Shown in pieces: positions 1-6,710 of a stretch of DNA of 21,385 bases (position 1 is its first letter; each line of letters opens with the position of its first letter). Location of the stretch: NCBI GenBank assembly GCA_964494475.1, contig CAZBRS010000073.1, positions 1-21,385 of the forward strand. The letters run 5' to 3'. The notes below the pieces were generated by a model. It had not been told where the DNA came from and did no database searches. It saw only the letters and a program-made list of their open reading frames with translations. This DNA is from CAZBRS01 sp964494475. GTDB lineage: Bacteria; Myxococcota_A; UBA9042; CAZBRS01. Position numbers and translations under genes: made by a program.

Positions 1-375
1 TCAGCCCAGCTTCTTCTTCAGCGTGCCGATCAGCACGTCGAAGTTCACGGGCTTCTGGAACACGCCCGAGAGCCCGAGCGCGTTGTAGTCGGTCTGCAGG
101 TTCAGCTGGTCGCCGACCGACGAGAGCATGTACACCGGCACCTTGTTGCCCAGGGCCTTCAGCTCCTTGACCAGGTTGGCGCCGGCGTCGACCTCCTCCA
201 TCATGAGGTCGACGATGCAGAAGTCGGGCTTCACGGCCTTGTACTTCTTCAGGCCCTCCTCGCCCGAGGACGCCTCCTCCATCACGTAGCCGTGGGCCTC
301 GAGCACGATGCGCAGGCTGTCGAGCATGTCCTGGTCGTCGTCGACGTAGAGGATGACGAACTTGTTGTCTTTCAT
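1..375 (-). CDS. Stand-alone response-regulator receiver protein of the Hox operon
   Basis: This 124-residue protein is a single CheY-like receiver (REC) domain with no output domain. The acidic pocket is the DDD at residues 12-14. The predicted phosphoacceptor is Asp56 in IVDLMMEEVDAG, the switch Ser lies in YMLSSVG, and the conserved Lys is in FQKPVNFD. The start codon overlaps the stop of the upstream protease gene by 4 bp (372-375), so it is the translationally coupled last gene seen in the hox operon; the frame ends exactly at the window edge with a TGA. Its phosphorylation-site motif closely matches the receiver encoded at 12715-13107 in the [FeFe] operon. With no effector domain it probably acts by protein-protein contact, either as a phosphorelay intermediate or as a modulator of an enzyme. 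The cognate kinase is not adjacent; the kinases at 13109-16254 are the obvious candidates (inference). Confidence 0.9.
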   Translation of the reverse strand: MKDNKFVILYVDDDQDMLDSLRIVLEAHGYVMEEASSGEEGLKKYKAVKPDFCIVDLMMEEVDAGANLVKELKALGNKVPVYMLSSVGDQLNLQTDYNALGLSGVFQKPVNFDVLIGTLKKKLG

Positions 376-917
376 GGGTGTCCCTCGCTTGGAGCCCAAC
401 CGAGCTCCGTGGAAATGGGGGCTGGATCGTGCATGGGCGCCGCCTCGTCGGCCGTGACGAGGAACTCGTGCGTCGTCAACGACGCCACGAGGAAGTCGCA
501 CGCGGCGTCGAGGTTCGCCCGCGCCTCGGGCGAGAGGTGCTCGCCGAACTCGTTGAAGGCGTGCCCGCGGATCCCGAGGACGTAGCCCTCGGTGTGCCCC
601 CCGAACAGCGTGTGGGCCAGGCCCAGCACCGCGTCGGGGCGCACGCTGTGGCTCGAGAAGCTGGCGCTCGGGCGGGGTTGCAGCCGCAGGAAGACGAACG
701 GCGGGGCGCAGCTCACGTGGGCGTCGACGAAGATCACCACGTCGTGGGCCGCCACCTGCGCCGCGTCTTCGACGGTCAACTGGTAGTCGGAGTCGACCGT
801 GACCCCGGGCAGGCCGAGGGCCTCGAGCCTGGCCGCGAGGGCGGGCCCGAGGCCGTCGTCGAGACGCCCCGGGTTCCCGAACCCCAGCACCAGGATCTTG
901 AGGCCAGGCAAGGTCAT
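372..917 (-). CDS. hoxW: [NiFe]-hydrogenase maturation endopeptidase (HoxW-like)
   Basis: This 181-residue protein belongs to the HybD/HycI/HoxW peptidase family, which removes the C-terminal extension of the large subunit after nickel insertion. Near the N terminus it has the family motif LGFGNPGRLDDGLG (residues 11-24). Likely nickel-sensing ligands are Asp20, Asp65 (IFVDAHV) and His90 (SSHSVRP), which match the Asp/Glu, Asp and His ligands of the family. Its start overlaps the stop of hoxH by 4 bp (914-917) and its stop overlaps the next receiver gene by 4 bp. Sitting directly behind hoxH, it very likely processes that subunit, which still carries a 25-residue tail after its last metal-ligand motif. 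The C-terminal 30 residues extend beyond the conserved fold and I do not recognise them. The symbol follows the group 3d convention and is assigned by context. Confidence 0.9.
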   Translation of the reverse strand: MTLPGLKILVLGFGNPGRLDDGLGPALAARLEALGLPGVTVDSDYQLTVEDAAQVAAHDVVIFVDAHVSCAPPFVFLRLQPRPSASFSSHSVRPDAVLGLAHTLFGGHTEGYVLGIRGHAFNEFGEHLSPEARANLDAACDFLVASLTTHEFLVTADEAAPMHDPAPISTELGWAPSEGHP

Positions 918-2350
918 CCACGCACCTGGCGCTCGACGAGCTTGCCCTCGCAGTCGACGAGCTCGACCTCGAGCGGCATCTGGCCCATGGCATGGGTCGC
1001 GCAGCTGAGGCAGGGGTCGTAGGCGCGAATGGCGATCTCGACGCGGTTCAAGAGCCCCTCGGTGATCTCGGGCTTGCCCGAGATGTGGTCCATGGCCACC
1101 TTCTGCACGGCCCGGTTCATGGGCTCGTTGTTGCTGGTGGTCGACACGATGAGGTTGGCCATGACGATCTGGTCGTTGTCGTTCACGCGGTAGTGGTGGA
1201 AGAGCGTGCCGCGCGGGGCTTCGATGATGCCCACGCCCTCGTAGCGGCGCTCGCCCTTGACCACCAGGTCGGTGCCCTGCAGATCGGGGTCGTGCAGCAG
1301 CTCCTTGATCTTCTCGATCGAGTGCAGCAGCTCGATCATGCGCGCCCAGTGGTAGGCCATGGTGATGTTGTTCGGCTTGCCACCGGTGAGCGCCATGAAC
1401 TCCTTGCGCTCGGCCTCGGCCTCGGGGGTGTCGATGAACGTGGCCGTGTTCAGGCGCGCGAGCGGGCCCACGCGGTACCAGCCGTTCTCGGGACCGAGGG
1501 TCTTGATGAACGGGAACTTCATGTACGACCAGGGGCGCACCTCTTCGGCGAGGTACGACGAGTACTCCTGGTTGTCGACGTGGTCGAAGATGCTCCCGCC
1601 GTCCTTGGTGATCGCCCGCAGGCCGCCGTTGTAGAGGTCCATGGCGCCGTCGGCGCGGATGATGCTGAGGTGGCTCGAGTCGAACGAGCCGAAGTCCTTG
1701 AGCTCGGCCAGGTGCGCGGCCGTGTACTCCTTGCAGAGCTTGAGGGCGCTCTGCGACCACGTGACCATCTGGTCGAGGTCCTTCAGCAGGAAGTCGCGCT
1801 CCTCGAGGGACAGGTTCTTGTTGATGCCGCCGGGGATGGCGCCCGTGCCGTGGATCTTCTTGCCGGCGGTGCGCAGGATGATCTCCTGGCCGTACTTGCG
1901 CATCATGACGCCCTGCACGGCCAGCTCGGGGAACTTCAAGGCCACGCCGATGACGTTGCGGATGGCCGGGTCGGCGTCGAACCCGAACAGCAGGTCGGGG
2001 CTCACCAGGTGGAAGAAGTGCAGCGCGTGGCTCTGGAAGTACTGCCCGTAGTGCATGAGCCGGCGCATCTTTTCGGCCGTGGGCGTCAGGTGCTCGCCGC
2101 CCACGATGCGGTCCATGGCCTTGGCGGCGGCCAGGTGGTGGCTGACGGGGCAGATGCCGCAGAGGCGCTGAACGGTCACCGGGGCCTCCCAGAAGGGCCG
2201 GCCCTGGATGAAGCGCTCGAAGCCGCGGAACTCCACGACGTGCAGGCGCGCCTGGTGCACCTTGTTGTTCTCGTCGAGATGGATCGTGACTTTGCCGTGG
2301 CCCTCCACGCGCGTCACGGGCTCGATGGTGATCTTGCGAAGGTCGCTCAT
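914..2350 (-). CDS. hoxH: NAD-reducing [NiFe]-hydrogenase large subunit HoxH
   Basis: This 478-residue catalytic subunit carries the Ni-Fe(CN)2CO site. The N-terminal motif RLCGICPVSHHL supplies Cys64 and Cys67, and the C-terminal motif DPCLSCATH supplies Cys447 and Cys450. These motifs are characteristic of group 3d (HoxH) enzymes rather than membrane uptake hydrogenases. The 25 residues after His453 are the expected cleavable peptide, and the gene for a matching protease follows with a 4-bp overlap. In the cytoplasm HoxYH splits or forms H2 while HoxFU exchanges electrons with NAD(H). The ATG at 2350 is supported by an unusually strong purine-rich Shine-Dalgarno stretch just upstream. All four metal ligands are present, so the enzyme looks active. 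Nickel and Fe(CN)2CO assembly proteins (HypA-F) are not encoded in this window. Confidence 0.97.
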   Translation of the reverse strand: MSDLRKITIEPVTRVEGHGKVTIHLDENNKVHQARLHVVEFRGFERFIQGRPFWEAPVTVQRLCGICPVSHHLAAAKAMDRIVGGEHLTPTAEKMRRLMHYGQYFQSHALHFFHLVSPDLLFGFDADPAIRNVIGVALKFPELAVQGVMMRKYGQEIILRTAGKKIHGTGAIPGGINKNLSLEERDFLLKDLDQMVTWSQSALKLCKEYTAAHLAELKDFGSFDSSHLSIIRADGAMDLYNGGLRAITKDGGSIFDHVDNQEYSSYLAEEVRPWSYMKFPFIKTLGPENGWYRVGPLARLNTATFIDTPEAEAERKEFMALTGGKPNNITMAYHWARMIELLHSIEKIKELLHDPDLQGTDLVVKGERRYEGVGIIEAPRGTLFHHYRVNDNDQIVMANLIVSTTSNNEPMNRAVQKVAMDHISGKPEITEGLLNRVEIAIRAYDPCLSCATHAMGQMPLEVELVDCEGKLVERQVRG

Positions 2351-2353
2351 GGT

Positions 2354-2371
2354 CTCCTCCTCCTCCTTCTT
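2354..2371 (-). promoter_or_regulatory. Iterated GGA ribosome binding site of hoxH
   Basis: Read on the minus strand, the 33-bp gap between hoxY and hoxH contains AAGAAGGAGGAGGAGGAG, ending three bases before the hoxH ATG. It offers several overlapping AGGAGG anti-Shine-Dalgarno matches and is the strongest ribosome site in the window. That fits a need for high catalytic-subunit synthesis and fixes the hoxH start. Confidence 0.7.
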
Positions 2372-2383
2372 GTTCAGCCGTGA

Positions 2384-2929
2384 CTAGTCGTACTTGATGA
2401 GCTGGTACGGCAGATCGATCGGCTTGTTCGTGAGGAGCGCCACGAGCGCCTCCCAGATCGTGTCGGCGGGCGGCGGGCAGCCCGGGAGATGGTAGTCCAT
2501 CTTCACGACCTCGTGACAGGGGTAGACCTTGTCGAGGATGAGGGGGATCTCGTCGCTGTCGGGCACCTTGCCGGCGGGGTTGTAGACCGTCGGGCCGTTC
2601 AGGTAGGCCTCGTCGAGGCACTCCTTGATGGGGATGCCGTTGCGCATGGCCGGGACGCCGCCCGAGATGGCGCAGTCGCCCAAGGAGATGAGGATGTCGC
2701 AGTGCTCGCGGAAGCTCTTCAGCACGTGCACGTTCTCTTCGTTGCAGCAGCCGCCCTCGACGATGCCCACCAGGCAGCGCCCGGTGAACGTCTTGATGTC
2801 GTCGACGGGCGACTTGTCGAAGTCGACCAGCTCGATGAGCTTCAGGATGCGGTCGTCGATATCGAGGATCGACATGTGGCACCCGAAGCACCCGGCCAGC
2901 GACGTGGTCGCGATCTTCGGCTTCGCCAT
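2384..2929 (-). CDS. hoxY: NAD-reducing [NiFe]-hydrogenase small subunit HoxY
   Basis: This 181-residue electron-transfer subunit pairs with HoxH. It is the short form typical of group 3d enzymes, without a Tat signal or membrane anchor, so it is cytoplasmic. The expected ligands of the single proximal [4Fe-4S] cluster are visible: Cys14 and Cys17 in GCFGCHMS, Cys86 in LGDCAISGG and Cys151 in LPGCPPPAD. A further pair, Cys61-Cys62 in EGGCCNEEN, sits near the cluster region but is not needed for the standard count. The ATG at 2929 is preceded by GAAGGAGAG on the coding strand. The gene lies 23 bp after hoxU and 33 bp before hoxH in the usual F-U-Y-H order. Confidence 0.96.
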   Translation of the reverse strand: MAKPKIATTSLAGCFGCHMSILDIDDRILKLIELVDFDKSPVDDIKTFTGRCLVGIVEGGCCNEENVHVLKSFREHCDILISLGDCAISGGVPAMRNGIPIKECLDEAYLNGPTVYNPAGKVPDSDEIPLILDKVYPCHEVVKMDYHLPGCPPPADTIWEALVALLTNKPIDLPYQLIKYD

Positions 2930-2952
2930 GGTTCTCTCCTTCCGTCGGGGTG

Positions 2953-3660
2953 TCAGGTGCGCGTCGCCTCGATGTCCGAGCCGATGGGCTTGTGGTCGTA
3001 CAACCGCTGGCCCACGGGCACGGCGAAGCCCACGCGCTTGGTGAGGATGGCGCCCACGGGGCAGATGCTCACGGCGCGGTCGCGCACGTCCATTTCGGTG
3101 TCGGCCAGGCGCGCCTTGGCGTTGACCGCGATGCGCCGGTGGGTGCCGCGGCCCACGAACTGGAAGACGTTCTTCCCGTCGAGGTCGCGGCTGGCGCGCA
3201 CGCAGCGTCCGCACAGGATGCAGCGGTTGTGGTCGAGGAAGATGTCGGGGTGGCTGGCGTCCACGTTCCGGGTCGGGAACTGGTACGGGAAGCGCGGCGC
3301 CGCGATGCCGAAGCGGTAGGCCGTGGCCTGCAGCTCGCAGTTGCCCGACTTCTCGCAGAACATGCAGAAGTGGTTCCCCTCGACGAAGAGCATGTCGATG
3401 AGGTCCTTGCGCATGGCCTGGATCTTGGGCACTTCGCTCTCGACCACGTTGCCGGCGGCCACGGGCTGCGTGCAGGCGGCCTGCGGGCGGCCGTTGACCA
3501 GCACGGTGCAGACGCGGCAGCTGCCGTAGGCGCAGAGCTCTTTGTGGTGGCAGAGGCGCGGGATGTAGACGCCCGCCTTGTCGGCGGCCTCGAGGATGGT
3601 CTGTCCCGGCTCGGCCGGAACCTCGACCCCGTCGAGCGTGAAGGTGAAGGTGTCGCTCAT
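2953..3660 (-). CDS. hoxU: NAD-reducing hydrogenase diaphorase Fe-S subunit HoxU
   Basis: This 235-residue protein is homologous to the N-terminal part of complex I NuoG and wires the flavin subunit HoxF to HoxY. A plant-type [2Fe-2S] domain uses Cys37, Cys48, Cys51 and Cys63. A His-Cys3 [4Fe-4S] site follows in GNHFCMFCEKSGNC (His97, Cys99, Cys102, Cys108). A further [4Fe-4S] site is formed by RCILCGRC plus the Cys in SICPVGAIL. Where ferredoxins would have a fourth clustered Cys there is Ser (CVRAS), which matches a single cluster in this region and the HoxU/NuoG pattern. The ATG at 3660 lies 12 bp after the hoxF stop, with an AGGAGGATGAGGCC-type leader. The protein is cytoplasmic and part of the HoxFUYH tetramer. 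Confidence 0.96.
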   Translation of the reverse strand: MSDTFTFTLDGVEVPAEPGQTILEAADKAGVYIPRLCHHKELCAYGSCRVCTVLVNGRPQAACTQPVAAGNVVESEVPKIQAMRKDLIDMLFVEGNHFCMFCEKSGNCELQATAYRFGIAAPRFPYQFPTRNVDASHPDIFLDHNRCILCGRCVRASRDLDGKNVFQFVGRGTHRRIAVNAKARLADTEMDVRDRAVSICPVGAILTKRVGFAVPVGQRLYDHKPIGSDIEATRT

Positions 3661-3672
3661 GGCCTCATCCTC

Positions 3673-5496
3673 CTAATGCGTCTCGGCGAAGTGGACGGAC
3701 TTGCGGCCCGTGAGGTCCTCGGAGGCCTTCAGCGCCTGGCCCAGGTCGAACGTGGGCTGGAACGTCGCTGTGCCGCCCTTCAGCTTGGCCTCGTAGAGGG
3801 AGCGGAAGTTCTTGAGGGTGGTCATCACGGGGTTCGCGGAGGTCTGGCCGAGGCCGCAGCGGCTCATGGTCTTGATGGTGGCGCCGAGGCTCTCGAGGTA
3901 CTCGAGGTCGGCCGCCGAGCCGCGACCCGCGCGGATGTCGTTCAGGCGCTGGAGCAGCAGCGTGTTGCCGACCCGGCAGGGCGTGCAGTAGCCGCAGCTC
4001 TCGTCGACGAAGAACTCCATGTACTCGGCGGCCACCGCCAGCAGATCGCGCTCGGGCCCGAAGACCACGATGGAGCCGCCGGTCGCGAGGTCGTCGTAGC
4101 AGATGGTCCGGCCGTAGGCGGCGGGGCCCACCATCTGGCCGCTGGGACCGCCGACCTGCACGGCCGCCGCGTCGTCGGCGCCGGCCAGCTTGAGCACCTC
4201 GGCCAGCGTGATGCCGAAGGGCACCTCGTAGACGCCGGGCGCCCGGCAGTCGCCGGAGATGGACAGCAGCTTGGTGCCCGTCGAGCCCTTGGAGCCGAAC
4301 TGGGCGAACCAGCCCGGGCCCTGGTCGAGGATGCGCGCCACGCAGCAGAACGTCTCGACGTTGTTCACCGTGGTCGGGTGGCCCAGGTAGCCCTTCTGGG
4401 CGGGGAAGGGCGGGCGGTTCTTCGGGTCGCCGCGCTTGCCCTCGCACGACGAGAGCAGGGCGGTCTCCTCGCCGCAGATGTAGGCGCCGGCGCCCATCTG
4501 GATGCGGATGTCGTAGTCGAAGCCCGCCTTGCCGCAGATGGCCTTGCCGAGCAGGCCCTTCGCGCGGCGCTCGGCCAGCACGTTCTCGAGGTAGGCCTTG
4601 AGGTAGGCGTACTCGCCGCGCAGGTACACCAGGCCGAGGTCGGCGCCGATGGCGTAGCCGGCGATGGTCATGCCCTCGAAGAGCAGGTCGGCGGCTTCGG
4701 TGAGGACCACGCGGTCCTTGAAGGTGCCGGGCTCGCCCTCGTCGGCGTTGCACACGACGATGCGGCGCTCGCCCACGGCCGCGCGCGTGAACTCCCACTT
4801 CATGCCGGTCGGGAACCCGGCGCCGCCGCGGCCGCGCAGGCGGGCCGTCTTGACGTCGCGGATGACCTCCTGCGGGCTCATCACGATGGCCTTCCGGATG
4901 GCCTTGCCCCGCTCGAGGTCGGCGAAGACCACGGGCCCGCGCTGGCGCAGGTGGTTCGAGACCATGGCCTGTACGAGCGCATGGGCGTTGTTGCCCGAGC
5001 CGAGCTGCTGCACGAGCTTGCGGGGGTTCGGATCCTTGCGCAGGGTCCGCACCAGCTCGCGCGCCTTCTCGCTGGACAGGTTCGTGACGATGACGTCGTT
5101 GACCATGGCGGCGGGCGCCTGGTCGCACATGCCGATGCAGGGTGCCCACTCGAGCGTGAACGCGCCCTCCTTCGACGTCTCGCCGAACTCGAGCCCGAGC
5201 TCGTCGGAGAGCGCCTCGGCCACGCGCTCGACGCCCTTCATGCGGTCGACGACGTCGTTGCAGAGGCGAATGACGATGCGGCCCTTCTGCTCCTTCGACA
5301 GGAACGCGTAGAAGGACACGACGCTCTCCACTTCGACGCGCGGGATGGCCACCGCGCTCGCGATGACGTCGATGGCGTCGTCGGAGACGCAGCCGTACCT
5401 GGCCTGCACGGCCCTCACGATGTCCATCAGGCGCGTGCTGTCGTTGCCGACGCCGTGACAGAGGTCACGGACGGCCCGTTCGAGAGTCTCACCCAT
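3673..5496 (-). CDS. hoxF: NAD-reducing hydrogenase flavoprotein subunit HoxF with HoxE-like N-terminal domain
   Basis: This 607-residue NADH-binding diaphorase subunit is the first gene of the hox operon. Residues 1 to about 150 form a HoxE/NuoE-like thioredoxin-fold domain. Only three of the four usual [2Fe-2S] Cys positions are seen there (Cys79, Cys120, Cys124); the position five residues after Cys79 is Asp84. The rest is NuoF-like, with the FMN loop GRGGAGFPTGMKWEF, the NADH motif NADEGEPGTFKDR, GAGAYICGEETALLSS, and a [4Fe-4S] site from ESCGYCTPC plus the Cys of SRCGLGQT. It exchanges hydride between NAD(H) and FMN and passes electrons to HoxU. The ATG at 5496 was chosen because GGGAGGGG lies just upstream and the protein starts at the natural NuoE helix. 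No separate hoxE gene is present. The open frame extends further upstream without conserved sequence. Confidence 0.95.
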   Translation of the reverse strand: MGETLERAVRDLCHGVGNDSTRLMDIVRAVQARYGCVSDDAIDVIASAVAIPRVEVESVVSFYAFLSKEQKGRIVIRLCNDVVDRMKGVERVAEALSDELGLEFGETSKEGAFTLEWAPCIGMCDQAPAAMVNDVIVTNLSSEKARELVRTLRKDPNPRKLVQQLGSGNNAHALVQAMVSNHLRQRGPVVFADLERGKAIRKAIVMSPQEVIRDVKTARLRGRGGAGFPTGMKWEFTRAAVGERRIVVCNADEGEPGTFKDRVVLTEAADLLFEGMTIAGYAIGADLGLVYLRGEYAYLKAYLENVLAERRAKGLLGKAICGKAGFDYDIRIQMGAGAYICGEETALLSSCEGKRGDPKNRPPFPAQKGYLGHPTTVNNVETFCCVARILDQGPGWFAQFGSKGSTGTKLLSISGDCRAPGVYEVPFGITLAEVLKLAGADDAAAVQVGGPSGQMVGPAAYGRTICYDDLATGGSIVVFGPERDLLAVAAEYMEFFVDESCGYCTPCRVGNTLLLQRLNDIRAGRGSAADLEYLESLGATIKTMSRCGLGQTSANPVMTTLKNFRSLYEAKLKGGTATFQPTFDLGQALKASEDLTGRKSVHFAETH

Positions 5497-5530
5497 GAAG
5501 TGCCCCTCCCAGGTGGTTAGGTTCCGCGTG

Positions 5531-5559
5531 TACTTAACGTGAATGACGCGCCGTGGCAA
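5531..5559 (-). promoter_or_regulatory. Candidate sigma70-type promoter for the hox operon
   Basis: On the minus strand a TTGCCA hexamer (5559-5554) lies 17 bp from TAAGTA (5536-5531). The -35 matches the consensus at five of six positions and the -10 is weak. Transcription from here would start near 5524 and give a short leader of about 28 nt before the hoxF ATG. I found no sigma54-type GG-N10-GC element in this gap. The assignment rests on position and hexamer match only. Confidence 0.35.
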
Positions 5560-5637
5560 GAGGCTTTTTTGGAACGGAATCAGTCGATTAGGGGGCGCGA
5601 ACAAATGTGCATACCGCCCGCGTGACCCGTAGCACGA

Positions 5638-5646
5638 TGTTAGAAT
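5638..5646 (+). promoter_or_regulatory. Candidate extended -10 promoter for the SDR gene
   Basis: The sequence TGTTAGAAT contains a five-of-six match to TATAAT (TAGAAT, 5641-5646) preceded by the TGn extension. No good -35 hexamer lies at 16-18 bp, which is tolerable for an extended -10 promoter. It is oriented toward the SDR gene at 5771 and would start near 5653, leaving a leader of roughly 120 nt. Confidence 0.35.
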
Positions 5647-5656
5647 GCGGTAACAT

Positions 5657-5677
5657 GGTGTCGAGGACTTAGACACC
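5657..5677. promoter_or_regulatory. Inverted repeat GGTGTC-N9-GACACC, possible operator
   Basis: Two perfect 6-bp arms are separated by nine bases, just downstream of the extended -10 element at 5638-5646 and within the hoxF/SDR divergent region. The position fits an operator controlling the SDR gene. The loop is too long and there is no T-tract, so a terminator is unlikely. The binding protein is unknown. Confidence 0.3.
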
Positions 5678-5770
5678 GCGTGGTCCTTGGGGAATTCGAC
5701 AATTCGGGTGGCGTTCGACCCTGGACTCTGGCAACGTGGTCGTCGGCAATCCGACCGGGGAGTCGAGGGC

Positions 5771-6562
5771 ATGGCGGGGTCGTTCGCGGGGAGAACGGTG
5801 CTGGTCCTGGCGGCCAGCCAGGGGTTGGGGCGCGGGATCGCCGAGGCCTTCGCGGCCCAGGGGGCGCGCCTCGCGATCTGCTCGCGGCGCGAGGAGGCCA
5901 TCGCCGAGGTGGCGGTCGATCTGCACGCCCGCTTCGGCGTCGACGTGCTGGCGCGCGCGGTCGACGTGGCGAAGCCAGGCGAACTGGAGGCGTTCGTCAA
6001 GGACGCCGGCGCGCGCTTCGGGGGCCTCGACGTGCTGGTGACCAACGCGGGCGGCCCGCCGGCCGGCGACTTCGGCGACGTGAGCGACGCCGCGTGGCTG
6101 GGCGCGATCGACCTGGTGCTGTTGTCGGTGGCGCGCGCCGTGCGGGCCGCGCTGCCCTTCCTGGCCGGCCGGCCGGGGGCCAGCATCCTCTCGGTGGTCT
6201 CGTCGTCGGCCAAGGTGCCCATCCCGCACCTGGTGCTCTCGAACGCGCTGCGCCCCGCCATCGTGGGGCTCGCGAAGAGCCTCAGCCTCGAGCTGGCGCC
6301 CCAGGGCATTCGCGTCAACTGCCTGGCCCCCGGCCGCATCGACACCGAGCGCGTGCGGCACCTGGACCAGGTGCACGCGCAGAAGACGGGCGTCACGGCC
6401 GAGGCCTGGCGGCAGCAGTCCGAGGCCAGCATCCCCTGGGGCCGCTACGGCACCACCGCCGAGTTCGCCGACGTGGCGCTCTTCCTGGCCTCCGACGCGG
6501 CCCGCTACGTCACGGGGCAGACGCTGTTCGTCGATGGGGGGTTGGTCAAGACCCTCCTGTAG
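5771..6562 (+). CDS. SDR-family oxidoreductase-like protein with substituted active site
   Basis: This 263-residue protein has the full short-chain dehydrogenase/reductase layout: a Rossmann start (residues 8-20), TNAGGPPAGDF around Asn92, a Ser-rich strand at 144-146, GIRVNCLAPGRIDTERV at 179-195, and a C-terminal FVDGGLVK. The first Gly of the cofactor motif is Ala14 (AASQGLG). Aligned on GLAKSLSLEL, the canonical catalytic Tyr-x3-Lys falls on Ser157 and Arg161 in LVLSNALR. Many FabG-annotated relatives appear to share this LSNxLR form, so it is probably a recognised divergent subgroup and not damage. The substrate is unknown. I chose the ATG at 5771 because GGGGAG precedes it by eight bases and the fold begins there; an upstream in-frame TTG at 5687 adds only unconserved residues. 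It stands alone between the two hydrogenase operons, and a link to hydrogen metabolism is not evident. Confidence 0.85.
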   Translation: MAGSFAGRTVLVLAASQGLGRGIAEAFAAQGARLAICSRREEAIAEVAVDLHARFGVDVLARAVDVAKPGELEAFVKDAGARFGGLDVLVTNAGGPPAGDFGDVSDAAWLGAIDLVLLSVARAVRAALPFLAGRPGASILSVVSSSAKVPIPHLVLSNALRPAIVGLAKSLSLELAPQGIRVNCLAPGRIDTERVRHLDQVHAQKTGVTAEAWRQQSEASIPWGRYGTTAEFADVALFLASDAARYVTGQTLFVDGGLVKTLL

Positions 6563-6599
6563 GGCCCTGCGGCCTCACGTTTCCCGCCCCCGGCGCTTC

Positions 6600-6619
6600 G
6601 TAACCAACCAGTCGGTTAC
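6600..6619. promoter_or_regulatory. 20-bp imperfect palindrome, TetR-operator-like
   Basis: GTAACCAACCAGTCGGTTAC is an even-length palindrome matching at eight of ten base pairs, ending nine bases upstream of the likely -35 hexamer of the rex promoter. The AACCnAC/GTnGGTT form resembles operators of TetR-family regulators (inference from shape only). It is not followed by a T-tract on the plus strand, so it is not an intrinsic terminator for the SDR gene. No TetR gene is in the window. Confidence 0.4.
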
Positions 6620-6628
6620 AAAAATCTC

Positions 6629-6657
6629 TTGACGTCGACGCGCTCCGGCGTTATCTG
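6629..6657 (+). promoter_or_regulatory. Candidate promoter of the rex-hyd operon
   Basis: TTGACG (6629-6634, five of six consensus) is followed after 17 bp by TATCTG (6652-6657), a weak -10. The predicted start is around 6664, exactly where the first GTGA-N6-TCAC palindrome begins, so bound repressor would cover the start site. This is the only good promoter candidate ahead of the ten-gene operon. Confidence 0.5.
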
Positions 6658-6663
6658 GAGGCC

Positions 6664-6677
6664 GTGAACAAAATCAC
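6664..6677. promoter_or_regulatory. Rex-type operator, box 1
   Basis: GTGAACAAAATCAC is a GTGA-N6-TCAC inverted repeat with an A/T-rich centre, standing out from GC-rich surroundings. It resembles the known Rex consensus (TTGTGA-N6-TCACAA and the actinobacterial TGTGAAC-type site) and lies 34 bp upstream of rex itself. Autoregulation by Rex, relieved by NADH, is the straightforward reading. Confidence 0.65.
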
Positions 6678-6680
6678 AAC

Positions 6681-6694
6681 GTGAAATTGTTCAC
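6681..6694. promoter_or_regulatory. Rex-type operator, box 2
   Basis: GTGAAATTGTTCAC is a second inverted repeat with 5-bp perfect arms (GTGAA/TTCAC), separated from box 1 by three bases. The centres of the boxes are 17 bp apart, about one and a half helical turns. It is slightly closer than box 1 to the published Rex consensus and ends 16 bp before the rex start codon. Confidence 0.7.
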
Positions 6695-6710
6695 AGCGTA
6701 GGGAGGGGGA

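Noticed and set aside
3673..5496. Separate hoxE and hoxF genes
   Set aside because: The HoxE-like and NuoF-like parts are in one uninterrupted frame with no internal ribosome site or start at the domain boundary.
5621..5636. CGTGACCCGTAGCACG, a near match to the GTGA-N6-TCAC Rex pattern upstream of the SDR gene
   Set aside because: One mismatch in the second arm and a GC-rich centre unlike the A/T-rich boxes at 6664-6694; the chance expectation in this background is too high to call a Rex site.
6600..6625. Palindrome after the SDR gene as an intrinsic terminator
   Set aside because: The stem is AT-containing with an eight-base loop and is followed by A residues rather than a T-tract on the plus strand.
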